Source: Rs1 sp029027825 (lineage in GTDB: Bacteria > Pseudomonadota > Gammaproteobacteria > Pseudomonadales > Balneatricaceae). Taken from it: DNA of 64,000 nucleotides. This document shows positions 8,417-16,700 of the stretch, piece after piece. The stretch is from contig CP093399.1 in the NCBI GenBank assembly GCA_029027825.1, positions 992,001 to 1,056,000 of the forward strand. Direction: 5' to 3'. The notes under the pieces were generated by a model. That model was not told where the DNA came from. It searched no databases and was given only the letters and a program-made list of their open reading frames with translations. Positions within the stretch are counted from its first letter, which is position 1. The number at the start of each line of letters is the position of its first letter. The translations under genes were made by a program, and so were the position numbers.

Positions 8417-9430
8417 ATGTCAGTAGCTTTATCTCCTATATTGCGTTACCAGCAAGACTTGGAACGTGATGATTTCTCTTATGATGCATCTCAAGAAGCA
8501 GCTGTTAAGCATCTGCAGCGTCTATATGATGACTTAGTGCAAGATCAGGCGGAAAAGCCGAAACTTGGGTTGTTGGCTAAGTTGTTTACCAAGAAGGTAG
8601 TAAAAGTGCCGGTAAAAGGGTTGTATTTTTGGGGTGGCGTCGGGCGGGGTAAAACCTACTTGATGGACACCTTCTATGACAGCCTGCCGTTTGCCAATAA
8701 AAACCGCACTCACTTTCATCGCTTTATGCAAGGTGTGCATGCCGATTTAAGAAAGCTGGAAGGCCGGCAAGATCCTTTAGATGCGATAGCAAAAAAGTAT
8801 GCGAGCGAGGCTTGTATTATTTGTTTTGACGAGTTTTTCGTCTCCGATATTACCGATGCGATGATCTTAGGTGGTTTGTTTGAGCGCTTGTTTGCCGAGG
8901 GTGTTACCTTGGTGGCGACCTCGAACATTATACCAGATGGTCTGTATCAAAATGGCTTGCAACGAGCGCGGTTTTTGCCGGCGATTGCGCTGCTTAAAGA
9001 ACACACTGAAGTGGTTAATGTCGACGGTGGTGTGGATTACAGATTAAGAGTGTTGGAGCAGGCAGAGCTGTACCATACGCCGCTAGATGCAAAGGCCGAT
9101 TTGAGCTTGAATGCAAGTTTTGAAAGCTTGGCGCCGGACTTGGACGAAGTGGTCGAGTCGGAGTTGGTGGAGATCAACGGTCGTCAAATTCAATCGAGGC
9201 GCTGTTGTGAAGATGTGGTGTGGTTTGATTTTTCGGCAATTTGTCTGGGGGCTCGGTCGCAAAACGACTATATAGAAATCGCTAAAATGTATCACGCAGT
9301 GTTGATTTCTAATGTGCCGCAGATGGGGCGTGAAAATGATGATGCGGCGCGGCGCTTTATCAACTTGGTTGACGAGTTTTATGACAGCGGAGTTAAGCTG
9401 ATTTTGTCAGCGGCAGTGCCGATCTTCTAG
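8417..9430 (+). CDS. zapE: Cell division protein ZapE (AFG1-like ATPase)
   Basis: This 337-residue P-loop ATPase has Walker A GGVGRGKTYLMD and Walker B IICFDEFFVSD, followed by the sensor-like VATSNIIPDGLYQNGLQR motif that marks the AFG1/ZapE family. In E. coli ZapE acts at the FtsZ ring at a late stage of constriction. The frame is open from 8384, but those first 11 codons start inside the inserted element. The ATG at 8417, 12 bases after AAGGAAA, matches the family start (MSVALSPILRYQ). In many gammaproteobacteria zapE lies just before rplM-rpsI, as here. Confidence 0.92.
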   Translation: MSVALSPILRYQQDLERDDFSYDASQEAAVKHLQRLYDDLVQDQAEKPKLGLLAKLFTKKVVKVPVKGLYFWGGVGRGKTYLMDTFYDSLPFANKNRTHFHRFMQGVHADLRKLEGRQDPLDAIAKKYASEACIICFDEFFVSDITDAMILGGLFERLFAEGVTLVATSNIIPDGLYQNGLQRARFLPAIALLKEHTEVVNVDGGVDYRLRVLEQAELYHTPLDAKADLSLNASFESLAPDLDEVVESELVEINGRQIQSRRCCEDVVWFDFSAICLGARSQNDYIEIAKMYHAVLISNVPQMGRENDDAARRFINLVDEFYDSGVKLILSAAVPIF

Positions 9431-9448
9431 ATATATACGGAGGGTAAA

Positions 9449-9532
9449 ATGTCGTGTGAAAATGAGAGCACCAAAAGTCGTCTGTTGGAAATGCAGTCCC
9501 ATGAGTATCTAGCGAAAGAGCACAAGGCCTAA
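9449..9532 (+). CDS. Possible small protein, 27 residues
   Basis: An ORF of 27 codons plus stop begins 18 bases after zapE. It is preceded by a near-perfect Shine-Dalgarno sequence (CGGAGGG, 9438-9444) 4 bases before the ATG. The product starts MSCENESTKSR and ends EHKA; it is short, charged, without membrane segment or signal peptide. The strong ribosome binding site placed just after zapE is the only evidence that it is translated. No family is recognised. Confidence 0.4.
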   Translation: MSCENESTKSRLLEMQSHEYLAKEHKA

Positions 9533-9785
9533 GGTTGTTTTTCGCTGGTTTTGGGGTGCGCTTTTGTCAGTGAGAAAATCTCTTTAATAACAGTGTAATA
9601 TTTTTAGTTTATGTCTATCTATTCCTCCTTCTCTTATGTATTATTCGCGCTCCTCTATTTAAAGGGGTTCGATGTTATGTTCAGCTTAGGCTGGGATAAC
9701 GAATAATTATAAGTTAAACCGGTAGCAGGCAAGGCTGATTTAGTCAGATCTGTGAGCTAGGTTTAAATAAGTAAGGCGAACAAAG

Positions 9786-10214
9786 ATGAAAACTTTTGTT
9801 GCTAAGCCAGCCGAAATTAAACGCGACTGGTATGTAATAGATGCAGAGGGTAAAACCCTGGGTCGTATGGCTACTGAAATTGCCCGTCATTTGCGCGGTA
9901 AGCATAAGCCAGAATTTACTCCACACGCAGATACAGGCGATTACATTGTTGTAGTAAACGCTGAAAAAGTACATGTAACGGGTAATAAGCGTAAAGATAA
10001 AATTTACTACCGTCACACTGGTTATCCAGGCGGTCTTAAACAAGCTAACTTTGAAATCATGATTAATAACTTTCCAGAACGTGTTATTGAGCTTGCAGTT
10101 AAAGGGATGCTTCCAAAAGGTCCACTAGGACGTGCTATGTATACTAAATTAAAAGTATATGCCGGTGCTGAACATCCACATGCGGCTCAGCAGCCACTAG
10201 AATTGAAAGTTTAA
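9786..10214 (+). CDS. rplM: 50S ribosomal protein L13
   Basis: The 142-residue protein begins MKTFVAKPAEIKRDWYVIDA and has the conserved core GRMATEIARHLRGKHKPEFTPH and GDYIVVVNAEK. It ends with LKVYAGAEHPHAAQQP, all typical of bacterial L13, and the length equals that of E. coli L13. It is co-transcribed with rpsI 13 bases downstream, the universal order. The start follows a GTAAGGCGAAC ribosome binding region. L13 is an early assembly protein of the large subunit. Confidence 0.98.
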   Translation: MKTFVAKPAEIKRDWYVIDAEGKTLGRMATEIARHLRGKHKPEFTPHADTGDYIVVVNAEKVHVTGNKRKDKIYYRHTGYPGGLKQANFEIMINNFPERVIELAVKGMLPKGPLGRAMYTKLKVYAGAEHPHAAQQPLELKV

Positions 10215-10227
10215 GGGGAAGTAGATT

Positions 10228-10620
10228 ATGTCAGCTACTCAGTATTACGGTACAGGTCGTCGTAAAACGTCTACTGCTCGTGTATTTTTGCGTCCAGGTA
10301 CAGGCACAATAACTATTAATGATCGTACAATCGAAGTTTACTTCGGTCGCGAAACAGCGCGTATGATCGTTCGTCAGCCATTAGAGTTAACTTCTACGTT
10401 AGAGAAATTTGACGTGTTTGTTACTGTTAAAGGCGGCGGTGGTTTCGGTCAAGCTGGAGCGATTCGTCACGGCATCACTCGTGCTCTTATGGAGTATGAT
10501 GAAACGTTACGTCCAGAGCTTCGCAAAGCTGGATTCGTTACACGTGACGCTCGTGAAGTTGAACGTAAGAAGGTTGGTCTACGCAAAGCGCGTAAACGTC
10601 CTCAGTTCTCTAAGCGTTAA
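10228..10620 (+). CDS. rpsI: 30S ribosomal protein S9
   Basis: The 130-residue protein begins SATQYYGTGRRKTSTARVFL and ends with the basic tail GLRKARKRPQFSKR, whose last residues reach the P-site tRNA anticodon in bacterial ribosomes. Length equals that of E. coli S9. An AAGGGGAAG ribosome binding site lies in the short spacer after rplM. A terminator-like hairpin follows at 10653-10694. Codons are strongly biased, as expected for a ribosomal protein. Confidence 0.98.
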   Translation: MSATQYYGTGRRKTSTARVFLRPGTGTITINDRTIEVYFGRETARMIVRQPLELTSTLEKFDVFVTVKGGGGFGQAGAIRHGITRALMEYDETLRPELRKAGFVTRDAREVERKKVGLRKARKRPQFSKR

Positions 10621-10652
10621 TCGATCGCTGCATTTTTTGCAGCTTTCCAAAA

Positions 10653-10694
10653 GGAAACGTTCGCAGCCTTTGCAGGTTACGGGCGTTTTTTTTT
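10653..10694 (+). terminator. Probable terminator of rplM-rpsI
   Basis: An imperfect hairpin (AAACG...AGCCT, loop, AGG...CGTTT) runs into a nine-base T-run at 10686-10694, 33 bases after the rpsI stop. The stem has internal mismatches but the U-run is strong. Confidence 0.6.
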
Positions 10695-10914
10695 GTCTGA
10701 AAATTGACTAGTAGCAATCGCTTAATGACAATATCTTGATATAGAACGCATTTCTTTTTATTACTGAGCTATACTGTCATTTAACCTTGATAAAAGAGTG
10801 GATATTCTTTAACATTTGCTCTAATTAAAATACTGTTTTTATTTGGTAAAATACTGTGCAGTTATTCAATGCTTGCTTAGACAAGCACTATAGCTGATAG
10901 AGGGAGAGATCTTG

Positions 10915-11529
10915 ATGAGCGAGATTACGATGACCGACAACGGCGTGAATGTTCGTCGGCGGCGTCTTTTAATAGGTGCAACCTCTGCGATGGGTGCAGT
11001 GGGGGCAGCTGGTTTGGCTGTGCCATTTTTAGGGTCATGGAATCCAAGTGCTAAAGCGCGGGCCGCAGGTGCCCCAGCTAAAGCCGATATAAGTAAGCTT
11101 GAAGATGGTCAGCAAATGATTGTTGAATGGCGAGGTAAGCCAGTTTGGGTAGTGAAGCGTAGTGCTGAAATGCTTAAGGCGCTTGAAACACTAGATGACA
11201 AGTTGTCTGATCCAAATTCTGAGTTGCTTCAACAGCCAGCATATATACCGCATACCCCCGCGCGCGCTGTGCGTGAAGATGTTGCTGTAATCGTTGGGAT
11301 TTGCACGCATCTTGGGTGTTCTCCTAGCTATAAGCCCGAGGTTGGTCCACAACCATTTGATAAGGAGTGGATAGGTGGGTTCTTTTGTCCTTGCCACGGT
11401 TCTCGTTTTGATTTATCTGGTCGTGTTTTTTCAGGTTCTCCCGCGCCTAAAAATTTAGTGATACCACCGCATTATTACGAAAGTGATGAGATTTTGGTGA
11501 TCGGTTTGAATCCTGAGGAGAAATCATAA
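10915..11529 (+). CDS. petA: Ubiquinol-cytochrome c reductase, Rieske iron-sulfur subunit
   Basis: The protein (204 residues) has a twin-arginine signal/anchor (VRRRRLLIGATSAMG) and the two Rieske cluster motifs CTHLGCSP and CPCHGSRFDLSG. Together these provide two Cys and two His ligands to the [2Fe-2S] centre. It is the electron acceptor from ubiquinol in the cytochrome bc1 complex of the inner membrane. The open frame starts at a TTG at 10912; the ATG at 10915, 5 bases after GGGAGAGAT, is preferred. Its stop codon overlaps the start of petB by one base (TAATG), so the three subunits are coupled. Confidence 0.97.
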   Translation: MSEITMTDNGVNVRRRRLLIGATSAMGAVGAAGLAVPFLGSWNPSAKARAAGAPAKADISKLEDGQQMIVEWRGKPVWVVKRSAEMLKALETLDDKLSDPNSELLQQPAYIPHTPARAVREDVAVIVGICTHLGCSPSYKPEVGPQPFDKEWIGGFFCPCHGSRFDLSGRVFSGSPAPKNLVIPPHYYESDEILVIGLNPEEKS

Positions 11530-12776
11530 TGGCTGGTTCTAGAAACAAAGGTAATCCAGGCGTTATGGGCTGGATTGATGATCGTTTCCCTGCTACAGCG
11601 ATGTGGGAAGATCATTTATCAAAGTATTATGCACCAAAAAACTTCAATTTCTGGTATTTCTTTGGCTCGCTGGCAATGTTGGTGTTAGTCAATCAAATTT
11701 TAACCGGTATCTGGTTAACCATGAGATATACTCCAAAAAACGAAGGGGCTTTTGCATCGGTAGAATATATCATGCGAGATGTCGACTACGGTTGGCTGAT
11801 ACGCTACATGCATTCAACGGGTGCCTCTGCATTTTTCTTTGTCGTCTACATGCATATGTTTCGCGGCATGTTGTACGGCTCATACCGCAACCCGCGTGAA
11901 TTGGTGTGGATTTTCGGCATGGTTATCTATGTCGCGCTGATGGCTGAAGCTTTCATGGGCTATTTACTGCCATGGGGTCAAATGTCTTATTGGGGTGCTG
12001 CGGTAATCGTTTCGTTATTTGAAGCTGTTCCTTTTGTCGGTCCTGATTTAGCGCAGTGGATCCGGGGTGATTACCTTATTTCAGGTGCGACTCTAACGCG
12101 TTTCTTTGCGTTGCATGTGGTTGCGTTGCCAATTGTTCTGTTGGCGTTGGTGGTGCTGCATATTATTGCGCTGCACGAGGTGGGATCAAACAATCCTGAC
12201 GGTATTGAAATTAAAGATACAACCGACGAAAATGGTGTGCCCTTAGACGGTATTCCTTTCCATCCTTATTACAGTGTCAAAGATATTGTCGGCGTGGTGG
12301 TCTTTCTGTTTGTGTTTTGTGCGATTGTATTCTTCTTCCCTGAGGGTGGCGGGTACTTTATTGAGGCGCCAAACTACGAGCCTGCCAATCCATTGAAAAC
12401 ACCTCCGCATATAGCGCCAGTGTGGTACTTCACACCGTTTTATGCCATGTTACGGGCGATTCCGCCTATAGCAGCATCTCAGTTCCCAGGGGTTGTGGTG
12501 ATGGGTGCGGCTATCGCCATATTGTTTGTCTTGCCTTGGTTGGATAGAAGTCCGGTTAAGTCAATTCGCTACAAAGGTTGGGCGAGTAAAATAGGCATTG
12601 TGGTCTTTGCTATCTGTTTCTGTATTCTTGGTTATTTGGGTGTGGTTGGGTCTACGCCAATGCGCACGATAGTGGCTCAAGTGTGTACTGCAATTTATTT
12701 TGCTTACTTCTTTGGTATGCCGTTCTTTACTAGAATGGAAAAGACCAAACCGGTACCAGATAGGGTGACAGGCTAA
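11529..12776 (+). CDS. petB: Ubiquinol-cytochrome c reductase, cytochrome b subunit
   Basis: The 415-residue polytopic membrane protein carries the haem-ligand histidines of cytochrome b in HSTGASAFFFVVYMHMFRG and in HVVALPIVLLALVVLHIIALH. It also has the quinol-site PEW-type loop (here PVWYFTPFYAMLRAIP). It holds the two b haems and the Qo and Qi sites of the bc1 complex. The length fits a full-length proteobacterial cytochrome b rather than the split b6/subunit IV type. Its stop overlaps the petC start by one base. Confidence 0.97.
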   Translation: MAGSRNKGNPGVMGWIDDRFPATAMWEDHLSKYYAPKNFNFWYFFGSLAMLVLVNQILTGIWLTMRYTPKNEGAFASVEYIMRDVDYGWLIRYMHSTGASAFFFVVYMHMFRGMLYGSYRNPRELVWIFGMVIYVALMAEAFMGYLLPWGQMSYWGAAVIVSLFEAVPFVGPDLAQWIRGDYLISGATLTRFFALHVVALPIVLLALVVLHIIALHEVGSNNPDGIEIKDTTDENGVPLDGIPFHPYYSVKDIVGVVVFLFVFCAIVFFFPEGGGYFIEAPNYEPANPLKTPPHIAPVWYFTPFYAMLRAIPPIAASQFPGVVVMGAAIAILFVLPWLDRSPVKSIRYKGWASKIGIVVFAICFCILGYLGVVGSTPMRTIVAQVCTAIYFAYFFGMPFFTRMEKTKPVPDRVTG

Positions 12777-13537
12777 TGAATAAATTTATCATTGCATTAA
12801 CTATGTTGCTTCTTCCGGTCTTGGCGCACGCGTCAGCTGGTGGAGTGCATCTTGATAAAATCGACGTTGATTTTAATAATAAGTCATCTTTGCAGCGCGG
12901 TATGAAAACCTATGTGAATAATTGCTTAGGTTGCCACTCTCTACAGTATCAGCGCTATATGCGTACTGCTGAAGATATTGGTGTATCGCCAGAGCTGATG
13001 AAAGAGTATTTGATTTTTGGCGAGCAAAAGGTTGGAGAACAGATTACCAACAATATGCCAAAAGAAGATGCGGCTAATTGGTTTGGTACAGCGCCTCCTG
13101 ATTTGACGCTTGAAACTAAGCTTAAAGGCCCCGACTGGGTTTATACTTATCTGCGTAGTTTCTACCAGGATGAGAGCCGCCCTTGGGGGGTTAATAACTC
13201 CGTATTTAAAGATGTGGGTATGCCTAATGTCTTAGGCTATTTGCAAGGGCAGCAGCTGTTGCATTGTTCTGCTCATGAATTGGAAGAAAACGAGACTAAA
13301 ATTGATACTTTAACCGGTGTTGAAATTGGTGGTTGTTACAGTTTGGTTGAAGGTGGCGAGCAGAGTGAAAAAGAGTTTGATCGAACAATTTATGATCTAG
13401 TTAACTTTATGTCATATATTGGGGCCCCGCATACTATGCAGTCACAATCTATGGGTGTTAACGTGCTGATCTTTTTGTTCATCTTCTTTTTCTTTACCTA
13501 TGCACTGAAAAAAGAATACTGGCGAGATATCCACTAA
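12776..13537 (+). CDS. petC: Ubiquinol-cytochrome c reductase, cytochrome c1 subunit
   Basis: The 253-residue protein has a signal peptide (cleavage after AHA, about residue 19) and a single c-type haem site CLGCH at residues 50-54. Near the C-terminus, a membrane anchor (VNVLIFLFIFFFFTYALKK) keeps the haem domain in the periplasm. It passes electrons from the Rieske centre to soluble cytochrome c. It is the last gene of petABC, and a strong terminator follows. Confidence 0.96.
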   Translation: MNKFIIALTMLLLPVLAHASAGGVHLDKIDVDFNNKSSLQRGMKTYVNNCLGCHSLQYQRYMRTAEDIGVSPELMKEYLIFGEQKVGEQITNNMPKEDAANWFGTAPPDLTLETKLKGPDWVYTYLRSFYQDESRPWGVNNSVFKDVGMPNVLGYLQGQQLLHCSAHELEENETKIDTLTGVEIGGCYSLVEGGEQSEKEFDRTIYDLVNFMSYIGAPHTMQSQSMGVNVLIFLFIFFFFTYALKKEYWRDIH

Positions 13538-13542
13538 TTGCA

Positions 13543-13569
13543 ATACCAGCAAAGCTAGCTTTCTGGTAT
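13543..13569 (+). repeat. Palindromic hairpin after petC
   Basis: ATACCAGC AAAGCT and AGCTTT CTGGTAT form a nearly perfect 13-bp stem with a single bulged C. There is no T-run, so it may be an mRNA 3'-stability element working with the terminator downstream. Confidence 0.5.
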
Positions 13570-13584
13570 GATGTTCGACTTTAT

Positions 13585-13624
13585 ATAAGCGCTGTCCTTG
13601 AAGGGCCGCGCTTATTTTGTTTTT
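13585..13624 (+). terminator. Terminator of petABC
   Basis: The arms ATAAGCGC and GCGCTTAT enclose a smaller TCCTT/AGGG stem and are followed by TTTTGTTTTT. The stem is perfect in its outer 8 bp, and the site lies between petC and sspA. Confidence 0.75.
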
Positions 13625-13650
13625 AGCTAAATTCTAATGAGGGAACTTCG

Positions 13651-14232
13651 ATGGGAGTTGTGACTAAACGTTCTTCCATGACCTTTTATTCTGATGGGTC
13701 AGATCACTACAGCCACCGCGTACGTATAGTACTTGCGGAAAAAAGTGTTGCAGTAGAAATAAACGATTGCGATGCGGATAGTATTCCTGAAGATTTAGCT
13801 TCGCTTAATCCATACAATACTTTGCCAACATTGGTTGATCGTGAGTTAGTGTTGTATGAGCCAAATGTGATGATGGAGTATCTGGATGAGCGTTTCCCGC
13901 ATCCGCCGCTGCTGCCAGTTTATCCGGTGGCAAGAGCGGAAAGTCGCTTGTATATGCACCGTATTCAAAAAGATTGGTGTGTATTAGTTGATCAAATTCA
14001 AAGTGGAAAATTATCTGTTGATGAGTTGGAAGCAACCCGCAAGCAGTTAAGAGATAGTCTTGTGACTATATCGCCAATTTTTGCTGAGAAAGACTACTTC
14101 ATGAATGAAGAGTTTACTTTGGTTGATTGCTGTATAGCGCCGATCCGTTGGCGTCTTCCCTCACTGGGTATTGAGCTACCAGAAGAGCAGTGTGAGGATA
14201 TATTGAAATACATGGAGAGTTTATTCGAATGA
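13651..14232 (+). CDS. sspA: Stringent starvation protein A, cut short by an in-frame TGA
   Basis: The 193-residue product has a glutathione-transferase-like fold. The N-terminal thioredoxin part ends in NTLPTLVDRELVLYEPNVMMEYLDERFPHPP, the SspA signature, and the helical part contains YPVARAESRLYMHRIQKDW. SspA binds RNA polymerase and alters promoter use in stationary phase. The normal length is about 208-212 residues. Here a TGA at 14230-14232 stops the frame after MESLFE. In the same frame the next 16 codons read VAFQEALSEFERELRY and then TAA at 14281-14283, which is the expected family C-terminus. A single C-to-T change of a CGA arginine codon explains it. Either a real truncation or a base error. 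Confidence 0.9.
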   Translation: MGVVTKRSSMTFYSDGSDHYSHRVRIVLAEKSVAVEINDCDADSIPEDLASLNPYNTLPTLVDRELVLYEPNVMMEYLDERFPHPPLLPVYPVARAESRLYMHRIQKDWCVLVDQIQSGKLSVDELEATRKQLRDSLVTISPIFAEKDYFMNEEFTLVDCCIAPIRWRLPSLGIELPEEQCEDILKYMESLFE

Positions 14233-14343
14233 GTAGCTTTCCAGGAAGCTCTTTCTGAGTTTGAGCGTGAATTACGCTATTAATACTATCTTGACTAAAG
14301 TTCTAGACTGTTCTGAGCTATAGTTAAAAGGTTATAAAATTAC

Positions 14344-14370
14344 AAGGGATGTTTATAGCATCCCTTTTTT
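14344..14370 (+). terminator. Terminator downstream of sspA
   Basis: The perfect 8-bp stem AAGGGATG/CATCCCTT with a short loop is followed by a T-run to 14370. Confidence 0.75.
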
Positions 14371-14525
14371 AATGGTAAAAATTGTTCTGCTATTCATTGA
14401 ATGTGAGTTGGCAAAGTTCTAAGGGCTTGCTCAGCATGGCGATTATTATCAGGCTCTTAGTGTATGGTGTGAATAAAAGCTGTCTGTGCTGCGCTAATGG
14501 TCTTTAAAGTATCAAGGTGAGAATT

Positions 14526-14924
14526 GTGAATCCAAGTAGGTCTTATTTATTACGCGCCCTGTATGAGTGGTTGGTAGATAACCAATGCACGCCTCATATT
14601 GTAGTCGACACTACCATAGAAGGGGTGATGGTGCCGGTTCAGTTTGTCTCAGATGGGCAAATTGTGCTTAATATTAACAGTACTGCTGTGCAGGATTTAT
14701 TGCTTAGCGAGGATGCTGTTAGCTTTAATGCGCGCTTTGGGGGTGTGCCGATGAATGTGTATGTGCCGATGGTAGCGGTCGTTGCCATATACGCTAAAGA
14801 AAGTGGTATGGGGATGGGGTTTGGCATGGAGCCAGGTGTTGAGTTTTTTGATAATCCTGAAGTGCCGCCGAACGATCCAGCGCCGCGCAAGCCGAGTAGG
14901 CCTAAGTTGCAGGTTGTGAAGTAG
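14526..14924 (+). CDS. sspB: ClpXP adaptor / stringent starvation protein B
   Basis: The protein starts NPSRSYLLRALYEWLVDNQCTPHIVV and keeps the SspB core DGQIVLNINSTAV and FNARFGGVP, which binds ssrA tags. An acidic, proline-rich linker leads to the ClpX-docking tail RPKLQVVK. It delivers ssrA-tagged proteins to ClpXP. The frame is open from a GTG at 14517. The GTG at 14526 is preferred because AAGG lies 8 bases before it and the family N-terminus starts there. It lies downstream of sspA as usual, but with its own 290-base spacer and a terminator between them. Confidence 0.92.
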   Translation: MNPSRSYLLRALYEWLVDNQCTPHIVVDTTIEGVMVPVQFVSDGQIVLNINSTAVQDLLLSEDAVSFNARFGGVPMNVYVPMVAVVAIYAKESGMGMGFGMEPGVEFFDNPEVPPNDPAPRKPSRPKLQVVK

Positions 14925-14929
14925 TTGTT

Positions 14930-14965
14930 GCATAAAAAAAGGTCTTTTAAGACCTTTTTTTATGC
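14930..14965. terminator. Bidirectional terminator between sspB and dolP
   Basis: A 36-bp palindrome built on AAAAAAAGGTCTT / AAGACCTTTTTTT has an A-run before and a T-run after the stem. It can therefore stop transcription from both convergent sides. Confidence 0.88.
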
Positions 14966-14980
14966 CGTAAAAAGTGCGTG

Positions 14981-15553
14981 TTAATCAATGTACTCAAAGA
15001 CTTTAACAATTTTCCTGACGCCAGTAATAGACACTATTTCATCAACAGCGTTTTGTGCTTCATCTCTAGTTACTAGTCCCATTAGGAATACAGTGCTATC
15101 TTCAGTGATTATTTTGATTCTGATGCCTTTGGCATTAGCGGATAGCAGAAGTTTTCCTTTAGCGACAGCGGTTAAACCGAGGTCGTGAGTGCGGATTATT
15201 AATGAAGTTGGGCCGGCTACTTCAAGCTCGTTGTGTACGCGCTTGACCTTTCTTGTGGATTTTGCAATATCAGCGGCATCAAGTTTGGCCTCTTCTGAGG
15301 GCACTTGTCCGACCAGTAAAACATTCTCGTTAAAACTCACCACATTGATGTGTGATCTTTGCACGGCTTGACTGCCCTTGGTGAAGTTGAATAATATTTT
15401 TGTTTCGATTATCTCATCTTCAACCATAGTGCCAGCGCTTCTCAGTCCTGGGCTAGAGGTGATTGGTCTGTCTGCTGTTTGTCCTGCTAGTGATGCACAG
15501 CCTGTGGCTAGAGTGGCAAACATAATTAAAGATACTAGTTTAAGGTTGGGCAT
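14981..15553 (-). CDS. dolP: BON-domain outer-membrane lipoprotein DolP (YraP)
   Basis: The 190-residue protein has a lipoprotein signal with the lipobox ATGC at about residues 16-19. Two BON domains follow. The first spans about residues 45-115 and contains VVSFNENVLLVGQVPSEE and VKRVHNELEV. The second spans about 120-188 and contains KIITEDSTVFLMGLVTRDEA and VRKIVKVFEYID. DolP supports outer-membrane integrity and binds anionic phospholipid at division sites in E. coli. It is last in the minus-strand group lpoA-yraN-diaA-dolP, an order conserved from E. coli, and its start overlaps the diaA stop by one base. Confidence 0.92.
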   Translation of the reverse strand: MPNLKLVSLIMFATLATGCASLAGQTADRPITSSPGLRSAGTMVEDEIIETKILFNFTKGSQAVQRSHINVVSFNENVLLVGQVPSEEAKLDAADIAKSTRKVKRVHNELEVAGPTSLIIRTHDLGLTAVAKGKLLLSANAKGIRIKIITEDSTVFLMGLVTRDEAQNAVDEIVSITGVRKIVKVFEYID

Positions 15554-16143
15554 TATTGGGCTCCAAATAGTTGGTAGTCGATTAAATCACACAGGCAATG
15601 TAGTACTAAAAGCTGGGTGTTGTGGATTAAAATATTGTCATGAGAGGGAATGCATATTTCGACCTCATCAGGTCGTAAAAGTGCCGTAACATCGCCGCCG
15701 TCACCGCCATTTAGCAGTATTACAATCATTTCGCGGTCATGGGCCGCCTGTATAGCTTGTACTAAACTGCTGGATTTTCCGTGGGTCGTTGCCATTAGTA
15801 GCACGTCCCCAGGCTGGCCGAAAGCGCTGATTTGTTTTGAGTATATATCGCTGAAATTGATATCTTCAATGATAGCGGTGATGACTGTGCCTTCAGTGCC
15901 TAGGCACATTGCCGGTAATCCTGGGCGCTCAGTGCGAAAGCGGCTAAGTAGCAAAGTGCAAAAATGTTGTGCTAGAGCTGCTGAGGCGCCGTTACCGACA
16001 CAAAGTATCTTTTTGTCAGAGGTTAGGCTGTGTAATAAAATTTCACTGGCATGGGCGATAAGTGGAGTGTATTGCTCAATAGTGTGTGCATTGATGTCCA
16101 TTGCATTATGGAATTGGTGTACGATGCGATCTTCAAGTTCCAT
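15553..16143 (-). CDS. diaA: SIS-domain DnaA initiator-associating protein DiaA
   Basis: The 196-residue protein is a single SIS domain. It has CVGNGASAALAQHFCTLLLSRF near the N-terminus and GDVLLMATTHGKSSSLVQAI in the phosphosugar-binding loop, with length and layout of DiaA/GmhA. The gene order next to yraN, lpoA and dolP identifies it as DiaA, the tetrameric DnaA-binding protein that helps start replication, rather than a heptose isomerase. The ATG at 16143 is 6 bases after AGGAAG; a TTG at 16146 is also in frame. Confidence 0.88.
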   Translation of the reverse strand: MELEDRIVHQFHNAMDINAHTIEQYTPLIAHASEILLHSLTSDKKILCVGNGASAALAQHFCTLLLSRFRTERPGLPAMCLGTEGTVITAIIEDINFSDIYSKQISAFGQPGDVLLMATTHGKSSSLVQAIQAAHDREMIVILLNGGDGGDVTALLRPDEVEICIPSHDNILIHNTQLLVLHCLCDLIDYQLFGAQ

Positions 16144-16153
16144 CAATTACTTC

Positions 16154-16507
16154 CTAAAGTCTGAATGCGTCTTTATACCACACCGGTTGGCATTGTGCAG
16201 CGCTAGATTCAAATGCGATAACATCAAAGCGACAAAAAGACTGATTGTACTTTGCATGGTGCATAAGAAAGTGCTTCGCGGTGGTGATAATTTTTTGTTG
16301 TTTTTTCGGCGTGACAGAATCGGCAGCGCCGCCAAATTTGCTATTAGAGCGTTGTCTTACTTCTACAAAGACTAAAGTTTCATGGTCCAGCATGATTAAA
16401 TCAATTTCACCAAAGCGGCAGCTATAATTATTTTCTAGCAAAATTAACCGCTGTCGGATTAGCCATTCAAGAGCGGCGTTTTCCGCTTGTTTGCCTTTAT
16501 TGTTCAT
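16154..16507 (-). CDS. UPF0102 (YraN) family endonuclease-like protein
   Basis: The family core is clear: NNKGKQAENAALEWL, then CRFGEIDLIMLDHETLVFVEVRQRS, the G-E-I-D...E-V-K-like nuclease motif. It ends SFCRFDVIAFES. YraN proteins resemble restriction-endonuclease-fold nucleases; the function is unproven. The frame is open to 16636, but the extra 43 residues do not resemble the family. The methionine at 16507 gives a typical length of 117 residues, although neither start has a clear ribosome binding site. It lies between lpoA and diaA, the conserved position. Confidence 0.8.
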   Translation of the reverse strand: MNNKGKQAENAALEWLIRQRLILLENNYSCRFGEIDLIMLDHETLVFVEVRQRSNSKFGGAADSVTPKKQQKIITTAKHFLMHHAKYNQSFCRFDVIAFESSAAQCQPVWYKDAFRL

Positions 16508-16700
16508 AAAATTGGCCAGTGCTAATATTGTCATATAGAGAGGTTGATACAGGAAATGTATTAAGCATAAAAGCTCCTCTCTATTTGGTATCGTTTGCGC
16601 CGCTAGTTTGTTGGATGTTCTAAATAAGTCTTTCACTAAAAAATTGGGTTGTAGCAGTGGCGCCGAGTTTGATCTCAGCGCCTGTATTGTGCCGAAAATT

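Noticed and set aside
14230..14232. Selenocysteine at the sspA TGA
   Set aside because: No SECIS-like hairpin is evident just after it, SspA is not a selenoprotein family, and a CGA-to-TGA change is simpler.
15650..16375. 241-codon ORF opposite diaA and yraN
   Set aside because: It is antisense to two clear genes and has no recognisable domain.
16508..16636. N-terminal extension of the YraN protein
   Set aside because: The 43 extra residues do not resemble the family and have no supporting ribosome binding site.
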